Of a stretch of 64,000 nt of DNA, positions 24,346 to 38,000 are shown in pieces; positions within the stretch are counted from its first letter, which is position 1; each line of letters begins with the position of its first letter. This DNA comes from Prostheceraeus crozeri (Eukaryota; Platyhelminthes; Polycladida; Euryleptidae), in the NCBI GenBank assembly GCA_907163375.1, contig CAJQUW010007993.1:310001-374000 (forward strand). Reading direction: 5' to 3'. Below the pieces are notes generated by a model that ran no database searches, was not told the origin of the DNA, and saw only the letters and a program-made list of their open reading frames with translations. Made by a program: the position numbers and the translations under genes.

Positions 24346-24948
24346 CAATGTGATTACAATGTGAATTATATTGATGAAAAATAAAATATAATTGACAAAA
24401 TAAATTAACAACCTAATCCGCAATCAAGATATTTTGTGATCCTAGCCTGATGGTGAATGACATCAATGTCGCGTCTCGGGAATCGTGGCACCTCTTTCGT
24501 AACTGTGCCGACCAGTGACAATCCGGTAGGGGGCTTACCCCTTTACAGCAAGCGACGTATACAGATTCAATCATTACTTGTCTTTCACCGTTCAACAAAT
24601 ATTAATTGCATTTCCAATCACCTAGTGATTTGTAAGTTCACAATTTAGATAAGAACTTGCTCTACGGCTGCAAAAGCAGCAAGGCCAAAAACGAGAAAAC
24701 CAGCCAATCCCCTTCTCTCATCTCCAGGAAACTTAGAAAATTAAGCGATCTAGATCTGTGGGGTCCGGTATCAGTGGGTGGAGCTCTGCATCTATGAAAT
24801 CGCTGTAGCCTACTGAGCTCTACTTCATTAATTCACAATCAAGAGTCACGTGACAGGAGAAACATGCATGTACATGAATGGCAATTAAAAATAAATCATT
24901 CAGAAATGTTGAGGAAATATTTGTTTTGTATTGTTTCAAGTTAATCAG
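24346..24948. other. no gene recognised
   Basis: About 600 bases between the RTE tail and the next MITE, with no long ORF or repeat that I can support. Confidence 0.4.
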
Positions 24949-24950
24949 TA

Positions 24951-25946
24951 CACTGTAAATCGCTCAATACCAATCACATACGAAGGATGCATACCAAAAT
25001 ATTTTTTTGGTATATTTCTGTATGATCTTGGTATATATTTGTATGCTTTTCGCATGTTATTTCAAGTGTGGTATGCTTTACATACTAAAGCCATACCAGC
25101 ACAATGTTTAAAGAAAGCATCAATCATGTCCAAAGTATGTTGATTTAAGGACTTTTGTCAATAAAGATCACATTAATGTTACTACTGTTGTGTAAGTAGT
25201 TAGATAATGACATTCAAGAGTGATACCTTAAATGCTGAATTCGATTTTAATACACGTAAGTCTAAGGCATTTCATGAATAATCAATAAGTATTCAACCAT
25301 CAACAATTATGTATCATGTAATTTTGAAATAAGGCATATTATCAATCCGAAGTAAAAACACATTATAATTCATTAAATGCAAAAATAGTTATGTTTGAGA
25401 TATATAAGTCAACATGGTTGCTGAAAAGTTATCGTTATATTGAAATGATGTTTATCAGTTTAGTTCAAGGAAATGAGCTAATTATGAGTCTTGTGAATGC
25501 TATAAGACAAGTTGCAAAGATGACATGCGGCTTTAATTCCACAATAAATCTAATCTAGTTAAATACCACACTTTCACAAAGAAATATTCACGGCTGGTAT
25601 TACTGGAAAAAAGTTATTTGTAAGTAGTATGTAGTATAACATATTTTTTGCCATATGACATGAAGCTATTCATACGAAAGACATACGAAACACATACCAA
25701 TTTGCATCGGGTCTCGTATATAAAACATACCAAGAATTCGTATTTCAACGTAAAACAGCCAATCACAGTTAGCATAGTTCGTATCGTTTACATACCAATC
25801 ACATACGAAAGTAAATGGCCATTCGTATGAAAAACATACCAGATTTCTTTATATATACCGGAATCTCGTATCAAATGTTGGTTTCAAATTGTATGTAAAC
25901 TTGGTATGTGTTTGTATGTAATTTTCGTATCCAGCGATTTACAGTG
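24951..25946. mobile_element. MITE of about 1 kb with 14-bp terminal inverted repeats and TA target duplication
   Basis: The left end is CACTGTAAATCGCT (24951-24964) and the right end its exact complement AGCGATTTACAGTG (25933-25946). Each is flanked by TA (24949-24950 and 25947-25948), the duplication made by Tc1/mariner-type transposases. There is no transposase ORF. The inside is densely packed with GGTAT/ATACC and CATACGAA-type pentamers to octamers, especially in the outer thirds. ACCAATCACATACGAA occurs both next to the left end and near 25796. These look like subterminal transposase-binding repeats. Confidence 0.85.
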
Positions 25947-25948
25947 TA

Positions 25949-28900
25949 GGCATATTTTTTCATCTACAGGATGAAAACTGGAAACTCGCTACCTAAAACT
26001 TAATACAGTTAAAGAATGTGGTAAATTTGATGGAAGTTTTAGAGAAATATTTGTAAATTTGCAGTTGTTTGAATTTCATTCCATGCTTAAGGGTGCTCTG
26101 TAACATTAAGCTACAGTAACTGCGACTTGAAAGTCTGCATGTAGTTTATAACGTTGAAGCGAAACATAAGTGAAAAACCAACGTGAAAAATTAGTCTTTT
26201 CAAAGTTGAGAGACCTTGATTATTCATGATTTATCGGGAAATAATCAGGAGTCTTTTGATTCTTTACAGAATGATAGATTACATAACATACAAAAATTTA
26301 GGCATAAATCAGGCTGATATCAATAGAATACTAATATGAATGATGATAATGAGTGACACTTATTGATCATGATAAATGAATTTCCGATGGAAAGCATCAG
26401 AAGGATTTGCATACGATGAAATATTACGTATTATTCTGCTAAACATCAAAACATTCCTAATTATTTCCCTTATAAATTCATTTGTTCTAATAATTTACAC
26501 TTTCTTCATGTGCAAATCATTTTCAAAATTTATCTCGAAAAAAATCAAACGCAATTTTGGGCGTTCTAGGCACAGTGCGACGTAGGAGTAGCGCCGTTTA
26601 GATCGCATTGGTCTCCTCTTTCTTTTGGTTGCAAATTTTCCCATTGCGAAATCAACGTTGCTGTGCAATGTCCCAAAAATGCGGCGGGTCGAAATATTAC
26701 CAAATGGACACAGCAAGTATGAAAGAACGAAGATTAGGAACCAATCAGTTGGTTGACTAGACCAATTTGATTGAAATCAAATTTTGATAACCCCTACTTG
26801 AATTTCATTGAAGTGAATGAAGATATTAGCCCAACTGCATTAGCAGGCAAAGAGCGAGAACGATAGCCGGAGTTGATTCCTACGCTATTAGTTTCTGATC
26901 TGACCGCCATCTCTTCTCGGGAAATATCAATGCCATTCTCCGTCACCGTCATCCCAACGTATCATAGTCGATTTTGTAGGGTTTTCGTTTCCTTATTCAC
27001 TGGATGCACTTTTAACATTGATTGCAGAGGACAATGAGTACATCACTGCATCTTTTGCTGTCGATACAGCTGATAAAACACTCTGACGTTTAGTTGTCCG
27101 ACATCTTCTCATCAAGCATCGTCAACAGATTAATGTCACTTAATTGCAATCTGAATAGGCGTTTTACTTAAAGTTTGGCCTAACCAACCGATCTGAATAA
27201 GTCACTTTCTCAAAATAATAGAAATAAAGTGGGCAATAAAAGCATAGGAATCCTGCCAGTATGCATTATGGCAACCGTATGTGCATGTATATACGCTACT
27301 GCAAAAAAGAGCAAAATTCTTTTAGTGTGACATGCTAGCAGTGAATGACTCGCTATTTGACAAGAGTGATTGAGAAATTCCATTATCGATGTATGTGATT
27401 TGCTTTCGTCGACCAGACAACTTTCTCAACGCGCAGTCCACACTGACCCTGAAATACACTCGTCTACTTCTCATTTGCTTGTCATTTGCAAAGCTTGGAA
27501 ATTAATGACTGATGTACTTCTAGAGCGGACGAAGCGGAGCAGCTTCACGGAATACACAGTAGAGAAATTAGTGGCAATGGCACAATATTTTATAAATAAA
27601 AAGAAAGGCCACATTTGATTTTAGATTTAATTGGCACAACATGCTTCGGCCAGCTCTCATTCAGGTGCAGAGCTGGACTGAGGTTACAACGATACAATTT
27701 GACACAGGTGAACACAATTTGACGAAAATCGATGCATGCGGCGTGACAGATGAAGACACAGAAGTTAACGCAGAACCAAGCAGTAATACAAGCTGTCAAA
27801 GAGCGATATCAAGATTAATACTAGATGACATAGGACAATAGCGGCTATTGAATCAGACGTTGAAAGAGAAAGTCAACATACTGCATTACAGGAAAGTCAA
27901 AATCAATACTGTAAACACAAAAATAAAAGATAATGCCCGTAAAGCTCAAAAAGAAGTAACACAAAAAGTCATAATACTCTATAGAGAGATAAATGATAAT
28001 AATACTAAAATGCTAACAAATTAAAAGGAGTCAAATAAAGAAAATGGCACAATAGTTGCCCAATCGCTCGCATTTGTATTTAGATGCTCCTATCAACGAT
28101 AATATCATTGGCCTAGAGACAGTCACATGTGTATTTGTATCCTTTCATTTGCCATTCATGCCCTTACTTTAAAGTTCCACGACGATGCCGTGACTTGATT
28201 CAATTTCCAATCTAGTCAACTTTTGATGAACAGCTTATTTCTTTGACAAGGAATGTTTTGTTTTATTATCCAGCTGCATAAGATTCTCATATGCGTCTCT
28301 CATGTATATGTTTGATATTGACATGTTGAACCTAAAACATGATTCGCCATTACTTCTTTCATTTTTTGTAACTGACTCTCCATAATCCAAGCTAGAAAAA
28401 TGGTACATTTCCTTAATTGCCTCCTTGTCCATGCCAAACTGTCCATACGATTGTTCTATAGGTTTGACAGATCAAGAAGCTAATCATCCACTTCATATTA
28501 AGCATAGACATTTCAACTGCAGAATGACATAGGCGCTCGCAGCATTGGCACTTCAAGTTCATCGATGACATTCCAACAGCAGAATCACCGAAATGAGGTG
28601 ATATGTTCCCATTTTAAGTGCAATTTGCCATATCAACAGCATAATGAAAACAAAACCTCACTAGAAATCAATCCTAATTATTGGCCATCTGCAGCTCAGA
28701 TATAAAACTTCCGAATCGAGTACAACATTGCCGTTTCAAGTAAAATCATTGTGACTAAAATTCTAATACATCATACATATAAATCATGGCTGTGCTTGCA
28801 AGTTCACCAGCTAACAGTTGAGCATCTAAGCTTCATAGAAAATCAGAATCCTGATTTTACTCGAAATTGAAGCAGCATATAACAAGACTTTTTCTATGAA

Positions 28901-31900
28901 TGAAATAGAAAGATTGCCGATTAGACAAAAACATCCGTCTACCTAAAGAGCTTGTCAGCCGCAAGATTTTTTAAGTGAATCTGTTCTTTCTCTGTCTTGC
29001 TCTTTCTTTGAAGAATACAAGGATATCAAATGTGAAATTACAATGATCATGATGTGGCCTAAGCGTACAAGAACTTTGATGAGTTGACAATAAATTTCTC
29101 ATAAGCTTCTTGCCATTTGAACAAAGTCATGAGTTCAGCAATTTATTACAACTATCAATTTTTGTGATTCGTTATGATTGAAAAGCTTAGATTTACCCAG
29201 GTAGTTAGCGCAGTACTCATGGAAGTGACGTACATTTATAAGTGGCAAATACTCGTAGCAACTAACAAGGTCTTGAACAAGTATCGTGGACAATATTAAA
29301 ATGTCTATCTTCCTGATAAATATCAAGAAGTCTTAACAAGTATTCTTCCATGGTTAAGAGTCATTGCACATTTTTGTCGGTGGATCTCATGATCGATACG
29401 TTTCATGAAATACATTGATATGGACTTGATTGAATATTATTGGAGCATTAATTTCAATCCGAAAGCGATTTTTATCATCGAACATAGCAACTAACATCCA
29501 ACTGTATTGCAGGTGATAGAGACACAGAGGAACAACAAATTAGTATTATACATCGATTGATAGATAAAAATAGTAATTGGTAAATCAGCTTTGTCAAACG
29601 CTTTGATATGTTAATATCCGCGAGGATACACACCCGTCATTTACTTCACTGTCTTCTTACTTCAATCATTATCCACACGAGCGCAACTGACAAAGACATG
29701 CTGTGTCCATTCTGTAGGACCTACTGCATGAATCCAACTACATCCAATCAGTTTTAAGCATCCGATTGCAGTCCCACATTTACCAAATTGGATATGCAGC
29801 ACATTCGAAGGATGTGTGGTCATTCGAAAAGACCAGTCATTTGGAAAAAAAGAATGACGCCATGATGTTTTTGATGCACACGTATTGGTCAGTTAATATT
29901 TATCAATTTGAATGACTGTGGTTCAACAAGTTAAAGAACAAGGAAAAAGCTACCTCTTTATTACTTTTACTGTCTCACTTTGCATTTGAAACGATAATGC
30001 TACAGTTAATTTGTTAAAGAGCAGGCAGCAGTTTGTGCATTCATACCGACAAAAATGCACTTGATGCTGCAATTACGCAAGCACTTTAGGACTGCTGCAT
30101 TTTGAAATGTTATTATTGATTTTGAAGGGACAAAACTCGTTCTTGACGGGCCAAACCTAGTACATAGTCTTAATGCTATGGAGATGTTCAGGAAATCATT
30201 TTCAAATTGCAACTTATCTTTCAATGAATTGAATTCACAGCCGCAATTGCAAGATCAAGAGGTTTGCTTTAGAAGAATGCTTGTGCTTATTCGTCAACAA
30301 CTGAAAAGTCAAACTAATCTCAATAAGTCAAAAGCCATGAAAGTTAGCCAAGCTTTCTGCATTTCGTTTCTGAAATGAACGTCTTGAAAGACAGCAGTGA
30401 AAAACATGTTTAGAGAATGGGTTATTACCTCGAAATTTTGATGACCTGCCTGCCAGATTCATCAAATATGAGCTAGTCATCTCAATATCCATAGTATGAC
30501 CAGATGGATTCTGGTTTTTAGTCATTATTCCACTATCAGTCCAGTCAAAATCCCGCTGGGAGCACGGATGTGGACGTCATTCGTCAAATGTCCATCACAT
30601 TAACGTACAAGCAATATCAACTAATAATTGTTTCAAGAAATTCATTATGAATTAAGGATGTTTATTTAATTTACAATGCACGATCGGAAGAGAAATTGGG
30701 TCGCGCGCTGTAGTCTATACATTACAATGTATGATGGATAAATGTACTAATATCTGGATAACTTAGCTCACGCAGCCGCTTTTTCATTTAATCGATTGTT
30801 AATCTGCAAGTGCAGAATCTGCAGATCTGAGTATGATAAAAATCTAGGGGGTGAAGACATTGTCTCACCCGCAGCATTTTTCCAGGAGGAGTGACCGCCC
30901 CCTGACATCGACGACTATGGAAGTAATTCACATCATAATAAGCAATCACGAACTTCATCTTATATACAAAGTCTCTGCGCATGTGACTGTCACAAAACAT
31001 TTCTGTCAGCTGTGAAAACTTTGAGTGTAATAGTGTATGAGTTGAAAACAATCAGGTTTCTGAGTTATTAATTATCATTTTTTTTCAAAATGCACAAAAT
31101 TTTTCAATTGCCATCCAGCAATCATCTTCAAGTACAAAATATTTGATTTAGTAGAAGTTTTAAATATAAGGAATTTGAAAATGATATTTACAATGAGATG
31201 ATATGATATGAAGGAATGTAGACATGAACAGGTTGTATTTATTATCAATTTCATAATAAATGGAAAGAAGATAATTTCTGATTGATGTTCAGATGAATTT
31301 CTACAATTCTTACCCTTCTGGCTTCATAGAATACCTATTATACAATAGTCTGTCGGGGTACATAGTTATTGTGACACCTCAGCTAAACCCATAACCCCCT
31401 CAGCCTGCAGATTCATGGTAATGCATGTGCTTCGGTGTAAAAATATTGATACACCTCGCTAGTCTATGATATACTTATTGACCTGACTTGAAAGATGCGT
31501 TCTATATTCAATGACACAAATAAAAAAGCGAGTAGTTATAAGTTTTATTGGTAAAAAGGTAGATCACGATGACTGTCAAGGTCTGCTTTACTTTTGACAG
31601 TTGTTGTATGAAATGCTTCACATAAACGCAAGTTTGTGCTGTCATGGTCGTTAGTTAGAAAGTCAGTATTGATGTCCGAGTGTCATACTTAACATAATCG
31701 AATATGCTTTGTTACAGTTGTAGATTAAGTGCTTTATTGCGTCTTGTTAGTCGATGATCTAGTTTAACTTTGGGTCGTTGAAAAAAGCATTTTATTCGTG
31801 AATTAGTATTGTCAGATACGATCAGTATATTGCCTATATACGATAACATCAATCTCGAGACCAAAAAAATAACATCAATTCTTAGAGACGTGCGTTCTCG

Positions 31901-33135
31901 TGAATCATAATAAGTTATTCGATCTAAATATAGTTACAAAGAAGTCTAAATGACCCTGCATTTTATTTTTTTATTCATCTTCAGCAATTGCGGGATGAAA
32001 TAAAGCCCAGAGCTCAAGAAGCGATCCTACGATCGCTGACTTAGAGAGCTTATTTCTGATTCATTGTCATCATCACCCGACTAATGGTTGCTCGATATTT
32101 TAAGCACAGGAAATACTTAGTGTCAGCGATTCAGTTTATCTGAATGAAGCACGCGATTTCTGCTATTGAAACTATGATTTTCTGTGTAATCTAAATTCTT
32201 AGAAATAAAAAAATGAAATATGATGGAAACCATTGACGATTTACACTTTGCTACAATTGAATGCTAGCATCGTCCAAATATTTTCAACTGATTGGAATGC
32301 TTGTTCTTTGAGAAATAGTGAAGTGGCGACAATAGAGAGATTCTTCTTCATTTAGCAAATAGGAAAACATTCATTCAATCCGTTCATAATAGGGGCATAT
32401 TTTCAAACAGCTTCTCCCAAATATTTCAATGCTGGTTTTGAATATAAATGGCTGATTGTAATTGGAATGATATCAAATCATTAGGTTTTTGTGCTATCGC
32501 TTGATAAAAGAAAAGGTGATGACTTCTCTTCGTTTGCAAAACGCAATTTATGGTCGGCTCAGAAAGAAAAGACAAAGAGGTTGATGCAAGTTGAACTAAA
32601 CATCACGATTTCAGCCGATCGGCGCCGTAAAGGACTTATTCAGCTGTGAATGATCTTGCCGCCATTATATCCCATTACCTCGTCCAATCATGTACAAAAT
32701 CGTGATTAATCGTATACAAAGTCAACTGAAAATCATTGTTACATGTATTATCTTGAAAATTCTTATTCATCGCCCATTAGCTTGAGCATTGATTTTTCTG
32801 TTAATAGGATTTGGATGTATGTTGGATTTGGGGAATATCTTATGTTATGTACTATCCAAAGTAAGTAGGTACTATCACATATTCCTATTAGAATTCAGAA
32901 GAACATCTTGCTTAAAACAAACGTGATTGGTTTGAAAACATGTTTTCTGCTATTGTGTCCTTTCAAATCTTGACATGTGATTTATGAATGACTTGTGCAA
33001 GTTTGCCAATATTAACTTTGTTATCATATTTCTGGATTTCACAAGTCTTTCTAGTTGGTACTGTTGGTAAATTTGATAGTCAGTAATTGTACTTCATGCG
33101 CAATGTTCACAACCTCATGCAAAAAACGCAATAAA
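25949..33135. other. 7-kb stretch with no gene recognised
   Basis: AT-rich, unique-looking sequence. The longest open frames (for example 27370-27618, 30788-31051) are under 90 codons and match no family that I know. Around 28450-28760 there are phrases shared with the repeat near 14590-14700 (TAGGTTTGACAG..CAAGAAGC, then CATTGC(C/T)GTTTCAAGT), suggesting a second, very decayed copy of the same repeat family. It could be intergenic DNA or the inside of a large intron; nothing distinguishes the two. Confidence 0.5.
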
Positions 33136-33137
33136 TA

Positions 33138-34531
33138 CAGGGTGTTCGCGATCTTCTGGCGGATTTTTTTCACAATTTTGGTGCATATACAACAGCGTTT
33201 TGCACTAAGTCATTCGAACTATGTACACCTAAGCTATGTAAATATGTACATAGATTTCATATGAACAGCATTGATTTCCTTCAATATGCGAAAACTAATG
33301 ATATGAAACAAACCCATGTATTTTAAAGTTAACCTTGTTGAAAGTTTTCCAAAACTGTCTTTTTTATGATTCGATGTCACTAAGGAGTATCGAGACTTGA
33401 CAAACGAGCAGATGGCTTCTGTGGTCGTATTTGCAGTAATATATGACTGTGAGAAGGCTGGGCGTCTGTTTAGTGAACAGTTCGACAAAGAACCCCCTCC
33501 AGCAAGAACATTGCTTAATTGCAAAAGGAGATTCATGGGAACCCTCTCTATTGCTTCGAAGAAATGAATAAGTGATCACAGTGCGCGGAGGCTCTCGGTT
33601 AACAAGAGGGCAGCGGTCATTGCAGCCTTCGAAGATGACCCAAGTAATTCGCAAAGAAAAGTTGCACACGAAGGGCTTGCTCTGTCATCCGTGAGGAAAG
33701 TGCTCTAGGAAGAGCGCATCAAGCATTGGAAGCATACAGTTGTACAAGAATTGAAGCCAGAGGATAATCCTAATCGACTTCAATTTTGTCGCTTGATCAT
33801 TGATCGCCACATCCAGGATCCTAATTTCATCTCTAATATCAATTTCAGTGATGAGGCAACATTCCATCTTAATGGGAGTGTAAACCGAAACAACCGTTTC
33901 GTGTATGCTCGCATAGACCCTCATTTGATTGATGAGAGACCGATGTCATGGTCTCACCTCACGATAGGGTTACTTACCAAGTGATGGAAGGAACAGTAAA
34001 TGCAAAACAGTACAAAGACATCCTGTTGAGCAAAGTGCTGCCAATTATGATACAGCGACAAAATCGAACTCGGTGGTATCAACAGGACGGAGCACCACCA
34101 CATTGGGCACTTGAAGTACGACAACTCCTCAATTCGAAATGGGATAATCGCTGGATTGGTCGAGGTAGGCCCATTTCCTGGCCTCCAAGAAGTCCAGGCT
34201 TGTCAGTATTGGATATTTGGCTATGAGGTCAAATACGAAATGATCTCTACAAAAAAAACCCCGTCCAAAAACTTTGAACGAATTGAGACAGAAACTAATC
34301 TTTCTATTGGACAACATAACCACACATGTTATTTCTCGTGCGTACCAATCATTTATCAAGCGCTGCCATTCTTGCATACGCTGTGATGGATGTCATGTGG
34401 AATACTTTTGTAGAATTTTAAATAATATTGCAACCCAGTATACGACTTTTGATCGCTAAAGTGTAAAAGCATACGAATTATAGCCTCAATAATAACTGAT
34501 GAAAATCCGCCATAAGATCGCGAGCACCCTG
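33138..34531 (+). mobile_element. mariner-type (DD41D) DNA transposon, complete ends, dead transposase
   Basis: The left terminus CAGGGTGTTCGCGATCTT (33138 on) and the right terminus, read inwards on the minus strand as CAGGGTGCTCGCGATCTT, match over about 30 bases with two differences before drifting. TA dinucleotides flank both ends (33136-33137 and 34532-34533). The 1394-base length is normal for mariner-group elements. The transposase inside is inactivated by two stops, a deletion and frame changes. Confidence 0.9.
33366..34280 (+). pseudogene. DD41D mariner-group transposase
   Basis: A single frame from about 33373 reads through an N-terminal helix-turn-helix region (YRDLTNEQMASVVVFAV, PPPARTLLNCKRRF) and a linker (NPNRLQFC). 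It reaches the first catalytic Asp in NFSDEATFHLNGSVNR. After a deletion and frameshift near 33940-33980 it continues with GTVNAKQYKDILL, the second Asp in WYQQDGAPPH, and RWIGRGRPISWPPRSPG. The third Asp is in VLDIW, 41 residues after the second, giving the DD41D spacing. Stops at about 33565 and 33706 interrupt it. The protein would bind the terminal repeats and cut and paste the element at TA. Confidence 0.85.
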
Positions 34532-34533
34532 TA

Positions 34534-34963
34534 TTTAGCGCATGCTGATATCCTGTAATGTAAGGTTTTCGTTTCAATTGAATAGTTGCATTGTCAAACG
34601 CAAAAACCTTGAAACAATGCTTTTAAAAAAGGGTTTTTAAACATGGCTTTATAACTGTGTTTTCATCGTGGCTTCAAAGGCCTTATTTTCAATGAAGGCA
34701 TTGAGACCGTGCTTTTAAACATGAATATTTATACTTTGTTAGAAGCATTATGGTAAAACCCTGTTTTTAAAGATATGCTGTGAAATAGTGCTTTTAAACA
34801 TACGATTAAAATCGCTTTAACAGTGGCATTAAAATACAATATGTTTTTAAACCTAAATTGGAATTTCAGTTTGATAGATTGACCTGTTGATAGGAGCCTT
34901 GATGTTAAATTTGCAGCGAGATTAGATGAAGAGAAGTGAACCAAATTCTACTGTACATCCATG

Positions 34964-34968
<5 letters not shown>
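34534..34968. other. no gene; weak repeated GTTTTTAAACATG-type motif
   Basis: At 34617-34860 a phrase like GCTTTTAAACATG / GTTTTTAAACATG recurs every few tens of bases with heavy drift. This may be an old short tandem repeat. No ORF or element end is supported. Confidence 0.4.

Positions 34969-34994
<26 letters not shown>
34969..34994. repeat. (GA)13 microsatellite at the LINE 3' end
   Basis: A pure GA run that, on the minus strand, is the (TC)n tail directly following AATAAATTTGATC of the neighbouring LINE. CR1/L2-type LINEs usually end in a short microsatellite rather than poly(A). Confidence 0.9.
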
Positions 34995-35063
34995 TCAAAT
35001 TTATTTCCGAAACGACAATGAGCGTTCGTGATTACAATATAAAAGGTCATTCATACAAAATAA

Positions 35064-38000
35064 TCAAATGTGTCCAGAATTATACAATTTGCTGCCAGAG
35101 ATGATGAAGGATTTTTTACGTAGTGTCGTTCGAATTTTTGGAATGTACAGGGATTCCTTTTGTCGTGAAGTTCTCAAACCGCTTTGCAGTCTGGTTGGGG
35201 GAAGAAGATGGTGGAGAGGATGGTATGGGGACAGGATTTTCAGGAAATGTTTCTTGTACAGACTGTTGAGATGATCAATAATAGGCGGCGATGAAATAAA
35301 CCGAATAGCTTCAGCGTAGCTCTTTTCAGGAAAGATAGTTCTTAGTGATGTGCGCTCAACACGTTCGATGACAGATTTTAGGTCATTGGTAATAAATGGG
35401 AACCATGCTGGTGCAGCATATTCGAAAAGGCTGCGGATGTGGCTTCGATATAGACGGAGAAGTCCAGTATGGTTTCCACCGAAACGTCGTAGGGTCCGCA
35501 ACCAAAAGATACGTTGACATGCCGTTCGCTTACAGCTCATGATGTGTTCTCGGAATGTAAGCCGAGCATCCGTAGTCACTCCAAGAAGTTTGATAGAATG
35601 CACCTGCGCGACTGGCGAACCATCGATAAGGATTGGCGAAGGTTTTTCATATCCTTTTTTCGAGCTTACTATCAGTTCAACTGTTTTGGTGGAGCTAATC
35701 TGCATATTATTTGAGTCACACCAATGTTGCAAATGATCAATGGAGCCTTGAGCCCTGACTTTCATATCATTAGTGTTTTTGCAAGAAGAGGCGATCGAAA
35801 TGGTGATATCGTCAGCGTAGATGTCATGGTCTTCTGAGAGGTTCAGATCACTTATGTATGTCAGCCACAACCACGGCCCAAGTACAGAGCCTTGGGGAAC
35901 ACCGCCAGTAATGTCATAGCAGTTTGATAAGACTGAATTGAGACGGACGGATTGCGCTCTACCATTCAGGAAGCTTTGTGTAAGATTAATGAGACTGGGG
36001 TCGATGTGTTGGTCTACTTGCTTTTGTAGGAGAATCGCCGGCCGAAGCTTGTCGAAAGCTTTTGTCATATCGACCATCACTGCTCGAATGTATGGGGATC
36101 CCTGGTCTAGCGATAGCGTCCATTTGTCAAAGATTGAAATAAGAGCATTGGTTGTACTGCCATCGTTAATGTAAGCATGTTGGTTAGGTAGCTCTAGTTG
36201 ATTCTTGTATTGTTTGCAGATTATTCTTTCGCAGATCTTTGATATTGTGTCAAGTAGAGTGATAGGACGATAATGTTGAGGCATAGATGGAGATCTCAAC
36301 TTCGGAATCGGACGTACTATGGCTGATTTCCATACCTCTGGAAAGTGGAGGTCACTGAATATGTGATTGATGATGCAAGCTATCGGTTCCAAGATTTGCT
36401 CTCTTCCGTGTTTCAGCAACCAGTTCGGGACGCCAGAAGGTCCTGCTGCCGTGTGCTCTTTGATTGAACCTAGAAGCTCGAGAATCACTTTATCTTCAGG
36501 AGGAGGGAAGAAAGTACCTGAAGGAAGGAATATTTCAGGTTCGTCTGTAGCTTTCATATTAGTAATTGACGTAAAAAATTTGCAAAGTTTATTGGAAGCT
36601 GCTGCGTTACTGAGCCATTCACTGTCGAGAAGCAGAGAAGTCGGAGTTGCAGTAGAAGCGGGGTGTCGGTTGGTGAGAAACTTGACATTAGACCACCATT
36701 GCTTAGGGCTAAGTTCTTGGTTAAGCCTATCATTGACAAACATTTGCTTCTTAGTAGCGATACGAAGATTGATTATTCTGTCAAAGAAAGCGACTTTCTC
36801 AATTTTGTTTTGACGATAGGCTTTTGTTTTGGCCCGGCGCCATTTGCATACCGTGCGGTCTATCCATGGTGGATTTCGACGATGCATAACGTGGATATGA
36901 GTTGAAGAAGAGTTTATCACTTCGATTAAGATTTCATTGAAAATTTTGATTTTTTCGTTGAGATCAGGTTCCGCTATGACACCAGACCATTCCACATCGT
37001 TTAATTTGTTCAGGGCTTCAGGAACGTTTGTGCGAAGTTTCGACGTGGTTGACGGACGTCGTCTGTGGGTCTGAGCGTTTCTCATCAAACCAATACAAGC
37101 ATGGTCACCATTTGCAATAGGACTTAACTTCTTTACGGACCAGGTGTCAAGGGAAAAGTTCGTGAAGACATGGTCCAAGTACGCGTTGTCTCTGGTTGGA
37201 AAGTTAACGATCTGAGACACCCCGAATGTGTCTGAAAGTTCTGAGCAGTCCATGGAGTTAAAGTCACCGAGGATGATAATTTGCGCGGATGGGGAAGCGT
37301 TCAAAGATGTTGCCACTTCTTCGTAGAAGTAGTCTTGAGTGAGTGAGACATTGGCGTTCGGTGGATGATAGACAACAGATAGGATTATGTCTGGAGAAGA
37401 AACGTAAGATAACGCAATTGTAAGTATCGATATCGTGTTTGTTGCGAGTTCGTTCAACACTGTGAAATTCATGTCAGATAATACGTAGAAGCAGCATCCA
37501 CCACCGAGGCGATCCCGACGATCACTTCTTACCACACTATAGCCAGGAATGGAAATAGCTGTGTCGTCAATGTCATCAGTGAACCAGGTTTCTGTTACCG
37601 CAATGATGTCGGCTCGATTTACTAATGCACAAGCGTGAAGTTCAGCTGTCTTGTAGCGTAGGGAACGAGCATTACAGTAGGTAATATTAGGTGGATAATT
37701 TGCACGTGGTTCCGCTTTCATTTGATGACTGGAGATGGTAGCCGGAATTAAGGATATAAGGTTATTCAGGTTACAGCCTGACTGACCTTGGGTAGATGAC
37801 GAACGATGTTTAGATATCCTTACAGGAATAGGTCTTGGGATAATGTCACAGTTTGTGCATGTACGGGAAACGCTGACCGGGTCCGATAATTTACGAATAT
37901 TTAGGTTTGGAGACTTATCATCTGAACGGGACCTGGAAATTCCAAAATACCAAATCGCGCGCCTAACTCGTCGCGATGGTTTCCATGTTACACTTTCCCT

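Noticed and set aside
25949-33135. A host gene hidden in the 7-kb unassigned stretch
   Set aside because: No frame above 90 codons, no recognisable domain and no convincing exon chain could be supported by reading alone.
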